Shown: positions 1 through 6,343 of the stretch, piece by piece
Position numbering within the stretch: the first letter of the stretch is position 1
How the letters are laid out: every line of letters starts with the position of its first letter
Made by a program: the position numbers and the translations under genes
The notes under the pieces: model-generated
Databases searched by the model: none
The model's input: only the letters and a program-made list of their open reading frames with translations
Told to the model about the DNA's origin: nothing
Assembly (NCBI GenBank): GCA_029071325.1
Contig: JAIEAP010000040.1
Location: 1 to 52,989, forward strand
DNA from: Lachnospiraceae bacterium
Lineage (GTDB): Bacteria; Bacillota; Clostridia; Lachnospirales; Lachnospiraceae
Length of the DNA stretch: 52,989 bases
Reading direction: 5' to 3'

Positions 1-75
1 GATCCAGTGGACCGCGTTTTCTCAAAATCTTTCAAGGTTATTTCACTGTTCAGTTATCAAGGTTCGTTGCTGTTG
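1..75 (-). other. rRNA operon leader (partial, 16S expected beyond the left edge)
   Basis: Read leftwards, this stretch contains GAACCTTGATAACTGAACAG followed by a second CCTTGAAAG-like element. Such sequence is typical of the leader or spacer next to rRNA genes in Clostridia and Bacilli. It lies directly downstream of a consensus promoter at 96-124. No mature rRNA sequence is inside the window, so the operon itself is inferred. Confidence 0.55.
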
Positions 76-95
76 CTTTTAAACGCAACTCGTAT

Positions 96-124
96 AGTAT
101 ATCATCCTATACTACATATGTCAA
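96..124 (-). promoter_or_regulatory. Strong sigma-A promoter, rRNA type
   Basis: The minus strand has a perfect -35 TTGACA (119-124), a 17-bp spacer and a -10 TATACT (96-101). AT-rich DNA upstream could act as an UP element. It fires leftwards out of the window into the rRNA-like leader. Confidence 0.75.
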
Positions 125-135
125 CAATATTTTCC

Positions 136-164
136 AAAAAAATAAGCAAAAATAAAATTTGCTT
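136..164 (-). terminator. Intrinsic terminator of tRNA-Ser
   Basis: On the minus strand AAGCAAA pairs with TTTGCTT across a 7-nt loop and is followed by a run of seven T. It lies 12 bp downstream of the tRNA and upstream of the next promoter. The stem is weak in GC. Confidence 0.55.
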
Positions 165-176
165 TTCTTGGAAAAA

Positions 177-264
177 CGGAGAAAGAGGGATTTGAACCCT
201 CGCGCCGGTTGCCCGACCTACACCCTTAGCAGGGGCGCCTCTTCAGCCTCTTGAGTATTTCTCC
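177..264 (-). tRNA. tRNA-Ser(GCU)
   Basis: 88-nt gene on the minus strand. The 7-bp acceptor stem GGAGAAA/TTTCTCC (178-184 with 258-264) has discriminator G at 177. There is a long variable arm, as in class II tRNAs. The anticodon loop has GCT, reading AGC/AGU serine codons, and the T arm contains GGTTCAAAT. CCA is not encoded. It has its own promoter and terminator. Confidence 0.95.
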
Positions 265-318
265 ATAATCTGAATCTTCCAAGGATATAATATTGTCTGC
301 GTATACGACGCATAGTTA

Positions 319-347
319 ATAATACTAATTTTTTCTCTATTTGTCAA
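319..347 (-). promoter_or_regulatory. Promoter of tRNA-Ser
   Basis: Minus-strand TTGACA (342-347), 17-bp spacer and TATTAT (319-324), about 45 nt upstream of the mature tRNA 5' end. Confidence 0.7.
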
Positions 348-356
348 TTACTATTT

Positions 357-1127
357 TTAGATTTTTCCTAATTTCTTTCGAATTTCTTCATACAAAGCCC
401 TGGTCGACGCCTCATCCTTATTATTAACTGCCACAACACCCTGATCTGTCTCTATGATAATAAAACTGCTGCAGCCCGTGTAGGCATAGAGATGATAACG
501 CCCTTCCTGGCTGTTTTCAAAACGTCCCAGATTCAGACGAAAGCTTCCAAAACCTCCTATACGGCTTCCCGGATTCCAGTCTTCAGAATATGAGACATCT
601 TCTATCCTATTATAATCTATACTTTGATCCGGCCAATAGGAACAGACAATGTTCAACTGATCTTCTCCCAATTCCACATCAACATTTCCAGTTGTAAGGA
701 TAAAAAGTATCACAATAGATATCAGGATAGCAAATCCGCAAACTATCTTCACAATTTTGCTATTAAGCCTTTCTCCAGCATTATCTGCTTTGAGATCGCA
801 ATCTCTCTTCTCTGTTTTCCCAGATGATTTCCGGCATATGGTATTGGTCAATATTATGGTCATAATAATATCAAGAAGCACTATAACAATAAAAATTCCC
901 GTGACAAGTCTTGAATTCTTCTCCAGAAAAAGGATCATAAATAAGATACCCAGGCAGCATATCCCCATACAATAACCCATAACCTGAAGCAGCTTCTTTT
1001 CATCGTACCGGTCTTTCTCCTCCTGACTGGCAGTATTATAGCCTGATATGAGAAAGCTTCCTTTTCCTCTGAAAAACAGTATTGTCAATAATAGAAAAAG
1101 TAAAAAGCAAAGCCACAATACTACCAT
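357..1127 (-). CDS. DUF3784-type membrane protein with C-terminal PH-like domain
   Basis: 256-residue integral membrane protein of unknown function. The N-terminus carries a hydrophobic segment followed by GSFLISGYNT and an EEKDRYDEKKL stretch, the signature of DUF3784 proteins. Two more hydrophobic segments follow around residues 47-95, and another near residues 130-147. The soluble C-terminal half (from about residue 150) has alternating beta-strand character ending in an amphipathic helix, resembling bacterial pleckstrin-homology-like domains. It starts with ATG 8 nt after AGGAGG, and that ribosome binding site overlaps the end of the upstream SdpI-like gene. It is the last gene of a PadR-controlled cassette and probably acts in envelope homeostasis, which is inferred only from the company it keeps. 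Confidence 0.75.
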   Translation of the reverse strand: MVVLWLCFLLFLLLTILFFRGKGSFLISGYNTASQEEKDRYDEKKLLQVMGYCMGICCLGILFMILFLEKNSRLVTGIFIVIVLLDIIMTIILTNTICRKSSGKTEKRDCDLKADNAGERLNSKIVKIVCGFAILISIVILFILTTGNVDVELGEDQLNIVCSYWPDQSIDYNRIEDVSYSEDWNPGSRIGGFGSFRLNLGRFENSQEGRYHLYAYTGCSSFIIIETDQGVVAVNNKDEASTRALYEEIRKKLGKI

Positions 1128-1131
1128 ACGC

Positions 1132-1509
1132 TTACCTCCTTTTCCCGTTTTCGTCGAAGTTTTTCTTTAATGCTCGCTCTACCGGAATGATAGATCCAAG
1201 AAGTACAATAACCTGAACTGTTTCCAGTATCGCCGTTATTATGCTAAAGATATTCTCACCCAGAGAAAATCCGACAATGTTCACCGGAACACTGATAATG
1301 AGCAAGTAGATTCCTACCTTTTTCCATACCTTTCCCATATAATGCTGGGCAAAATCCCAGGTTTCCTGATTTTTCATGGAGCGGCTAGTCCGATATCCTA
1401 TTATTCCATTAATATCCCTGACCGCATGTTTTTCCGAAATCAATCCTATGACCGCCATCAAAAGAGGAATCAGAAGATTACACACAAACAATAATATGAA
1501 AATCCACAT
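1132..1509 (-). CDS. SdpI-family membrane protein
   Basis: 125 residues with three hydrophobic segments (about 1-22, 65-85, 88-108). The sequence IIGYRTSRSMKNQETW in the first cytoplasmic loop matches the GYRT-x-x-S-x-KN-x-x-W motif of the SdpI/YhfL family. In Bacillus subtilis, SdpI gives immunity to the SdpC killing factor and signals to its repressor. Most relatives have no proven role. It lies between the broken HAAS/DUF3887 gene and the DUF3784 gene in one leftward transcription unit. No SdpC-like toxin is visible nearby, so a general stress or immunity function is only inferred. Confidence 0.8.
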   Translation of the reverse strand: MWIFILLFVCNLLIPLLMAVIGLISEKHAVRDINGIIGYRTSRSMKNQETWDFAQHYMGKVWKKVGIYLLIISVPVNIVGFSLGENIFSIITAILETVQVIVLLGSIIPVERALKKNFDENGKRR

Positions 1510-1520
1510 AATATACCTCC

Positions 1521-1745
1521 TTACTTAACATAAAACCCAGCAAGTTTCATATTTTTATCAAAACTGATGGTATACGTTACACCTGTATTTTCATAGGAAG
1601 CATTGATCTGTATCCTTACTATAGTTTCGCCCATTTGTGTGATCTCCAAAATATAAGGCTGACCGAAACCTATGCATTCTCCCCAGTTTGTAGATAATAA
1701 AGACTTTGCCTCTGCCAAACTTTCAGGAGTAACAACAGAGTTCAT
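1521..1745 (-). pseudogene. Detached DUF3887 segment, 3' part of a nonsense-split gene
   Basis: This 74-codon open frame continues the upstream gene (1755-2168) in the same reading frame. They are separated by one TAA at 1755-1757, followed by codons AAT GAT AAA and an ATG at 1745. Its sequence, including the segment YILEITQMGETIVRIQIN, resembles a DUF3887 domain, which normally follows the helix ending at the stop codon. No ribosome binding site is placed well for the ATG at 1745, so separate translation is unlikely. I therefore treat the 648-bp region as one gene broken by a nonsense change. A sequencing error or readthrough cannot be excluded. Confidence 0.7.
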
Positions 1746-1754
1746 TTTATCATT

Positions 1755-2168
1755 TTATGCCTGACATATACTCTCCATATCATCTGCATCCCAAAATTCT
1801 ATAATTTTCATGGTTTGCTCTATTACAGTTTGTTCCTGATATATTCCACTCGTACCAATCTCTTTTACTTTGGGAAACCACCATATCAACAGTAAAATAA
1901 GCACTGCCAGCACAGCAATGACTGGCAAAAGTACAGACAGCCGTTTGTGTCTCTTTGCTGCTTTACGCTCCGCATCCGAAAAAGAACTATTAAATTCTGC
2001 TGCAGCCTTACCAGGATCTCCGATACGATTTAAAATCTCATCTAAAGTTTCTCCCTGCTCTAAGGCGCTGTGAATATCTGATTCCAGCTCTCTTCGTATT
2101 TCTGTTTTCCTTGCTCTGGAACAAAGAAGTTTATTTACTACACGATCAATATACTTTTTTTCTGTCAT
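1755..2168 (-). CDS. HAAS/DUF1700-type membrane protein, truncated by an in-frame stop
   Basis: 137 residues as it stands. The N-terminal 75 residues (ELESDIHSALEQGETLDEIL ... IGDPGKAAAEF) form the helical HAAS/DUF1700 domain that commonly accompanies PadR regulators. One membrane segment follows (about 79-98), then the first helix of an extracytoplasmic DUF3887-like domain, cut by TAA at 1755. The gene starts with ATG overlapping the PadR stop codon (TAATG), so translation is coupled. The missing C-terminal part lies in frame downstream (1521-1745). In related cassettes such proteins modulate or partner the PadR repressor, which is family knowledge and is not shown here. Confidence 0.75.
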   Translation of the reverse strand: MTEKKYIDRVVNKLLCSRARKTEIRRELESDIHSALEQGETLDEILNRIGDPGKAAAEFNSSFSDAERKAAKRHKRLSVLLPVIAVLAVLILLLIWWFPKVKEIGTSGIYQEQTVIEQTMKIIEFWDADDMESICQA

Positions 2169-2506
2169 TATGCTCCCTCCATTATCTTATTTACCTGTTC
2201 CTGAAAATTACACCAAACATGATACATTTCGCATAATGCATTTTTACCTTCTTCTGTAATCGTGTAATATTTTCTGGAAATCTCTCTGTCCTTAGGTTCA
2301 CTCCAATAACTTTCCACCAGCGCTTCGTCTTCCAGTCGATAAAGTACCGGATAAAGAGTTCCTTCTTTTAAGATCACTACATCACTGCTTTTCTCCCGAA
2401 GTTCACTGATCAACTGGTAACCGTATTTAGCTTCCTGTTCCAGCAACTTCAGCACAAGCATTTCTAACGCACCTTTTTTCATCTGTTGTTCAATTCTAAG
2501 TTTCAA
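2168..2506 (-). CDS. PadR-family transcriptional regulator
   Basis: 112-residue winged-helix repressor. It shows the PadR core: a first helix ending in GALEMLVLKLL, the YGYQLISEL helix, KEGTLYPVLYRLE recognition helix and the beta-wing RKYYTITEEG. I chose the TTG at 2506 because GGAGGAG lies 6 nt upstream and family members begin MKLRIEQQMKKG. A longer in-frame extension to 2638 has no ribosome binding site and crosses the promoter. It probably represses its own operon through the palindrome at 2526-2538. The inducer is unknown; PadR-HAAS cassettes often respond to envelope-active compounds. Confidence 0.88.
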   Translation of the reverse strand: MKLRIEQQMKKGALEMLVLKLLEQEAKYGYQLISELREKSSDVVILKEGTLYPVLYRLEDEALVESYWSEPKDREISRKYYTITEEGKNALCEMYHVWCNFQEQVNKIMEGA

Positions 2507-2525
2507 CTGGTCTCCTCCGATATAC

Positions 2526-2571
2526 TTAGTATTACTAAATATATTATATTCCATAATACTGGATATGTAAA
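2526..2571 (-). promoter_or_regulatory. Promoter and probable PadR operator
   Basis: Minus-strand TTTACA (566-571 of the 2 kb block, i.e. 2566-2571), 17-bp spacer and TATAAT (2543-2548). Just downstream, across the expected start point, lies the palindrome TTAGTATTACTAA (2526-2538), a typical position and composition for PadR autorepression. The TTG start at 2506 follows. Confidence 0.65.
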
Positions 2572-2641
2572 TAATTTCATGATAATAATGGTAGTTCTCA
2601 CACTTGTGGAGAACATAGCTGTCACTGATCAAATTCAATAA

Positions 2642-2672
2642 AAGAGGGTGCTTTTTGACACCCTCTTTTTAT
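2642..2672 (-). terminator. Terminator of the fumarase operon (bidirectional)
   Basis: AAGAGGGTG and CACCCTCTT form a perfect 9-bp stem with an 8-10-nt loop. A T-rich tract flanks it on either strand. It lies downstream of the fumarase beta gene and upstream of the PadR promoter. Confidence 0.8.
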
Positions 2673-2708
2673 TGATTTGTAATCTATACCATGATTTCTC
2701 TTTTTTAT

Positions 2709-3260
2709 TTATATCTTTCTATATTTTTGTATAGAAGTCTCATAAAGGTTGTTTCCTTCCCTGTCAATTACTACAATTACCGGAAAATTCTCCACTTCAA
2801 GCTTTCGGATTGCCTCTGCTCCCAGATCCTCATAGCAGATTACTTCCGATTTCGTAATGCATTTTGACAGGAGCGCACCTGCACCTCCGATGGCAGCAAA
2901 ATATACTGCTTTGTTGCGTTTCATGGCGGCAATGACTTCCGGGCTTCGCCTTCCTTTGCCGATCATTGCCTTTTCCCCCATGTCTAAAAGCCTGGGTGCA
3001 TACTTATCCATGCGGCTGGCAGTAGTAGGACCAGCAGAACCGATAGGTCGTCCTTCTCTTGCCGGAGAAGGTCCCATATAATAAATGACAGCGTCTTTTA
3101 TATCGATAGGAAGTTCTTCTCCCCTATCTAGAACTTCCATCATGCGTTTATGCGCTGCATCTCTGGCAACGTAAAGTGTTCCGGTTATGTAAACATAATC
3201 TCCTGCATGCAGATCTGCTGTAACTTCTTCTGTAATAGGAGTTGTAATATATTTATCCAT
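2709..3260 (-). CDS. fumB-type / ttdB-type: Fumarate hydratase class I, beta subunit
   Basis: 183-residue C-terminal half of an oxygen-sensitive [4Fe-4S] fumarase that interconverts fumarate and malate. Hallmarks are the ITGTLYVARDAAHKRM segment, the GPSPAREGRPIGSAGPTT substrate-binding loop and KGRRSPEV. In E. coli the same regions form the C-terminal part of FumA; here, as in most anaerobes, they are a separate polypeptide. It is co-transcribed with, and 39 bp downstream of, the alpha subunit. L-tartrate dehydratase beta has the same architecture, so the exact substrate is not certain. The fumarase assignment is favoured because no tartrate genes are nearby. Confidence 0.9.
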   Translation of the reverse strand: MDKYITTPITEEVTADLHAGDYVYITGTLYVARDAAHKRMMEVLDRGEELPIDIKDAVIYYMGPSPAREGRPIGSAGPTTASRMDKYAPRLLDMGEKAMIGKGRRSPEVIAAMKRNKAVYFAAIGGAGALLSKCITKSEVICYEDLGAEAIRKLEVENFPVIVVIDREGNNLYETSIQKYRKI

Positions 3261-3299
3261 GTTTTTGTCTCCTTTAACAATATTTAATTATTTAAAGTT

Positions 3300-4145
3300 T
3301 TATATTTCTCGCACAACATGACGATTCACATGACAGCAGATATTGACTGCCACCGGCAGACCAGCAATATGGGTCGGATAAGTATTGATATTCACTTTAA
3401 GAGCAGTAGTGGTGCCGCCCAGTCCGCCGGGACCAATGCCAAGCCGGTTGATCTTATCCAGCATTTCCTCTTCCAGTTCCCGTACATACGGAATATCCGA
3501 CCATGCATCCACACTTCTGGTCAATGCCTGTTTGGCAAGAAGCGCACATTTTTCAAAAGTACCGCCAATTCCCACTCCCACTACCATAGGCGGACATGCG
3601 TTGGGACCTGCATCCTCTACCGCTGTAAGAATCGCATTTTTCACGCCCTCTATGCCCTCCGCCGGCTTTAACATAAACACGCGGCTCATGTTTTCACTTC
3701 CAAAACCTTTTGGCGCTACCGTTATTTTCACTTTATCACCGGGAACAATGGCATAATGAATGACTGCGGGAGTATTATCTTTCGTATTTTCCCGTTCCAG
3801 AGGATCTCTTACCACAGACTTACGCAGATATCCATCCATATAGCCCTGACGAACTCCTTCATTTACCGCATCTTCAATATTCATTCCCTCAAAATGAACG
3901 TCCTGACCAACCTCTAAGAAAATGACTGCCATACCGGTATCCTGACAGATAGGAATTTTCTCCTCATCCGCAATACCAAGATTGTCCTGAAGCTGTCCCA
4001 GGATTTTCTTCCCAAGTTCTGATTCTTCTGTTATCAATGCCTGTTTCATGGCAGTATCCATATCCTTCGACAGATAATGATTTGCCTCTATACACATTTC
4101 CCGGATATTTGAAATTATAACGTTAGTCTGTACGGTTCTTATCAT
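3300..4145 (-). CDS. fumA-type / ttdA-type: Fumarate hydratase class I, alpha subunit
   Basis: 281-residue catalytic iron-sulfur subunit that pairs with the beta subunit just downstream. Cysteines expected to bind the [4Fe-4S] cluster are visible in PICQDTGMAV, in GPNACPPMVVGVGIGG and near the C-terminus in VNICCHVNRH. The length matches stand-alone alpha subunits. The gene starts with ATG after GGAGG and is the first gene of a two-gene leftward operon, divergent from the SCP-2-like gene. It probably works in a partial or reductive TCA branch of an anaerobe, which is inference. Tartrate dehydratase alpha is the main alternative. Confidence 0.9.
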   Translation of the reverse strand: MIRTVQTNVIISNIREMCIEANHYLSKDMDTAMKQALITEESELGKKILGQLQDNLGIADEEKIPICQDTGMAVIFLEVGQDVHFEGMNIEDAVNEGVRQGYMDGYLRKSVVRDPLERENTKDNTPAVIHYAIVPGDKVKITVAPKGFGSENMSRVFMLKPAEGIEGVKNAILTAVEDAGPNACPPMVVGVGIGGTFEKCALLAKQALTRSVDAWSDIPYVRELEEEMLDKINRLGIGPGGLGGTTTALKVNINTYPTHIAGLPVAVNICCHVNRHVVREI

Positions 4146-4245
4146 TTTTACTGATTCCTCCTGTTCCGGTTCTTAACCAATACTGCTTTGGTATATTTTC
4201 AATCATACCATATCCGGATACATTCATCAAATAAAGTAAGATATC

Positions 4246-4274
4246 TTGTGCCTTACAATAAAACATGATATAAT
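4246..4274 (+). promoter_or_regulatory. Promoter of the SCP-2-like gene
   Basis: TTGTGC (4246-4251), 17-bp spacer, TATAAT (4269-4274), then GGAGGG six bases before the ATG at 4307. Confidence 0.65.
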
Positions 4275-4306
4275 CATTCAATAAAGAAAAAAATGGAGGG
4301 TTGCAT

Positions 4307-4636
4307 ATGACATTTCAGGAATTTTTCTTAGAAATAAAGAAAAATCTTAAAAGTACAGACATTAGCGATATGACAGAGCATCTTGCCTATCAGTTCAATA
4401 TTGAAGGGGAAGAAGCTGGTACGTTCTATGTAGAAGCAAAAGATGGTGAGTTATATGTAGAACCATATGAATATCTGGATCGCGATGTAATTTTTACCTG
4501 TACTGCGGACACCCTGAGAAAAATTGCCATGGGCGATATGAATCCTATTATGGCATATACCATACACAAGCTTAAGATAGACGGAAGCATTGACAAGGCT
4601 TTAAAACTCAAGGATATTATAGATCGGATCAAATAA
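4307..4636 (+). CDS. SCP-2 sterol-transfer-like protein
   Basis: 109-residue single-domain protein with the SCP-2 pattern: an amphipathic N-terminal helix, central beta strands (GTFYVEAKDGELYVEPYEY, then VIFTCTADTLRKIAMGDMNP) and a C-terminal helix rich in lysine (LKIDGSIDKALKLKDII). The SCP-2 fold holds lipids or hydrophobic ligands in a tunnel; the ligand of bacterial stand-alone versions is unknown. I chose ATG 4307, six bases after GGAGGG, over a TTG two codons earlier that would touch the ribosome binding site. It is monocistronic, with its own promoter and terminator, and divergent from the fumarase operon. Confidence 0.8.
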   Translation: MTFQEFFLEIKKNLKSTDISDMTEHLAYQFNIEGEEAGTFYVEAKDGELYVEPYEYLDRDVIFTCTADTLRKIAMGDMNPIMAYTIHKLKIDGSIDKALKLKDIIDRIK

Positions 4637-4644
4637 TATTTTAC

Positions 4645-4686
4645 GGCAGAGTGTACAAATGTACATTCTGCCATAGTTATTTTTTT
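4645..4686 (+). terminator. Terminator after the SCP-2-like gene
   Basis: GGCAGAGTGTAC pairs with GTACATTCTGCC (one G-T) over a 4-nt loop, followed on the plus strand by ATAGTTATTTTTTT. It separates two convergent genes. Confidence 0.8.
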
Positions 4687-4698
4687 GCATTCCGTTAT

Positions 4699-6156
4699 TT
4701 ATTCTACCGGTGTCGGTCTTGCCGGATCAAACACTTCATTTACATCAAACAGATCAGACAAACGATTCTTACCGCCGGAAAGAGCCTCCCACATACGATT
4801 ACCGTCCAGATTGCGGCGTCCCTGCCTTATATAATTATCTCCCATCTGAACCCAGTACTCGGCACTACCATCTACATTACAAAAATAGTCAAATCCAAGT
4901 CCTTTCAGACGTGTAAAGCGGGAATTCTCACTTGTATATGGGCGCCAATCTCCGATATCGTCTCCAAAGGCATATATCATGACATCCACATCTCCAAGAA
5001 GAGGTCTCACCGTTTCGTCCCATCTTGTCACATCAAATTCAAAATCTCCGTCAGAAATCTGTCCATAATAACGATGTCCGTAACTGTGGCTGGCAAATTC
5101 CCAGCCGTCTGCCTTCATAGCCTCCACAACTGCCTTTGCATCCGCGCACTCTTGTTCAAAATTGTAATTAGGATGAGCTTCCAGCCATGCTTTCTGATAA
5201 GAATCCAGATTCTCTCCGGTATCATATACCGGATTGGTGCGATAACCTAAGATACCATTGTATCCGGTCAGAGCAATAATACCCTTTGCTCCTCTATAAG
5301 CAGCATCCGGATGTTCCTCTATAAAATCGTCGATCAGTGGAACCATATCATAAGAACCTGTCACTACTGTACCGTCAGGCTGTACATATTCACAGGTAGG
5401 CTTTCCATCCTCATCAATGACGATACGGGTAGCAAATCCATCACCGTCCATATAGTGATAATAACTCACATCATCCTGGGATAGTACAAAAGGTTTTTTT
5501 CCTTCCGGCAGCCATATCTCACCGGGAACCATTTTTTCCGTTCCATCCTCCTGTACCTCGATATGGCCAAGATCATGAATACTTACCAAAACATAACCTC
5601 TGTCGTACATTTCCTGGGTAATTTTATTAAATTCTTCAATGGTAGTCATTACCTGATTATACCCACGCTCTGTTTGATCTCCATCAAAGGCAAGACTGGT
5701 ATCAGCAATCAGGCTGTGATAAAAGATATGTGTTACCTGTTCCGGATCATACTTGACCATTGTGGACTTTGTAGTTTCATAATTTAAAATAGCATTATTC
5801 AATTCCTGATCTTGGCTGTATCCTTCATATCCCTTTACAAGAGCTATGGCAGCATCGTAATCATAGCCTGCTGCAAGGCGATCCGCTTCTTCTAGTAATG
5901 CTTCTTTTTCTGCTTTTGCAGCTTCTTCCGGTGAAATCTCAGTCTCGGTAGGATTTATTTCTGTTGTCATACCGGAAGGAGAATCTGAATTATCCTTCTT
6001 ACCGAACAACTGGATACACAGAAAGATAACTGCTATGATCAAAATAACAGAAAGAACTGCATATACTGCAATTCTAGTCATCTGTCTTTTTCTGTACCTG
6101 GATTTTCTGCTATTATTTTTGTGCATCTGTTGTCCTTTTCTTTTGTCTTCCTGCAT
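4699..6156 (-). CDS. Membrane-anchored polysaccharide-deacetylase-like protein
   Basis: 485 residues. It has a basic cytoplasmic N-terminus, one membrane anchor (about 29-50) and an acidic Glu/Ala-rich helical stretch (about 70-110). A large extracytoplasmic domain follows. It resembles the NodB/polysaccharide deacetylase fold: HIFYHSLI near the start of the fold, a Ser-Gln-Asp-Asp motif in VLSQDDVSYY, and ASHSYGHRYYG, which fits the metal-binding H-S/T-x-x-H motif. The fold carries an unusual insertion between these motifs. It may remodel peptidoglycan or a surface glycan outside the cell, but activity is inferred. The start is ATG 6156, 8 nt after GGGAGGA; an upstream GTG at 6201 lacks a ribosome binding site. 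Confidence 0.75.
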   Translation of the reverse strand: MQEDKRKGQQMHKNNSRKSRYRKRQMTRIAVYAVLSVILIIAVIFLCIQLFGKKDNSDSPSGMTTEINPTETEISPEEAAKAEKEALLEEADRLAAGYDYDAAIALVKGYEGYSQDQELNNAILNYETTKSTMVKYDPEQVTHIFYHSLIADTSLAFDGDQTERGYNQVMTTIEEFNKITQEMYDRGYVLVSIHDLGHIEVQEDGTEKMVPGEIWLPEGKKPFVLSQDDVSYYHYMDGDGFATRIVIDEDGKPTCEYVQPDGTVVTGSYDMVPLIDDFIEEHPDAAYRGAKGIIALTGYNGILGYRTNPVYDTGENLDSYQKAWLEAHPNYNFEQECADAKAVVEAMKADGWEFASHSYGHRYYGQISDGDFEFDVTRWDETVRPLLGDVDVMIYAFGDDIGDWRPYTSENSRFTRLKGLGFDYFCNVDGSAEYWVQMGDNYIRQGRRNLDGNRMWEALSGGKNRLSDLFDVNEVFDPARPTPVE

Positions 6157-6286
6157 CTGCCTGTTCCTCCCAAAATTGCAGTTATTACTTTGTACATCCA
6201 CTTTTCTATTCTATATTATTTTTTGCAAAAAGTCTTTACGAATTCATTAATATTTTTGGAGGTCTGTAAAAATTAAGAAATAATAA

Positions 6287-6319
6287 AGAAAAAGCATCCT
6301 TGTTCTGGATGCTTTTTCC
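6287..6319 (-). terminator. Terminator of the gyrA transcription unit (bidirectional)
   Basis: AAAAAGCATCC and GGATGCTTTTT form an 11-bp stem with a 7-nt loop, 25 bp past the gyrA stop codon, and T-rich tails occur on both strands. Confidence 0.85.
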
Positions 6320-6343
6320 ATAAAATATCATTGATACTTATTT

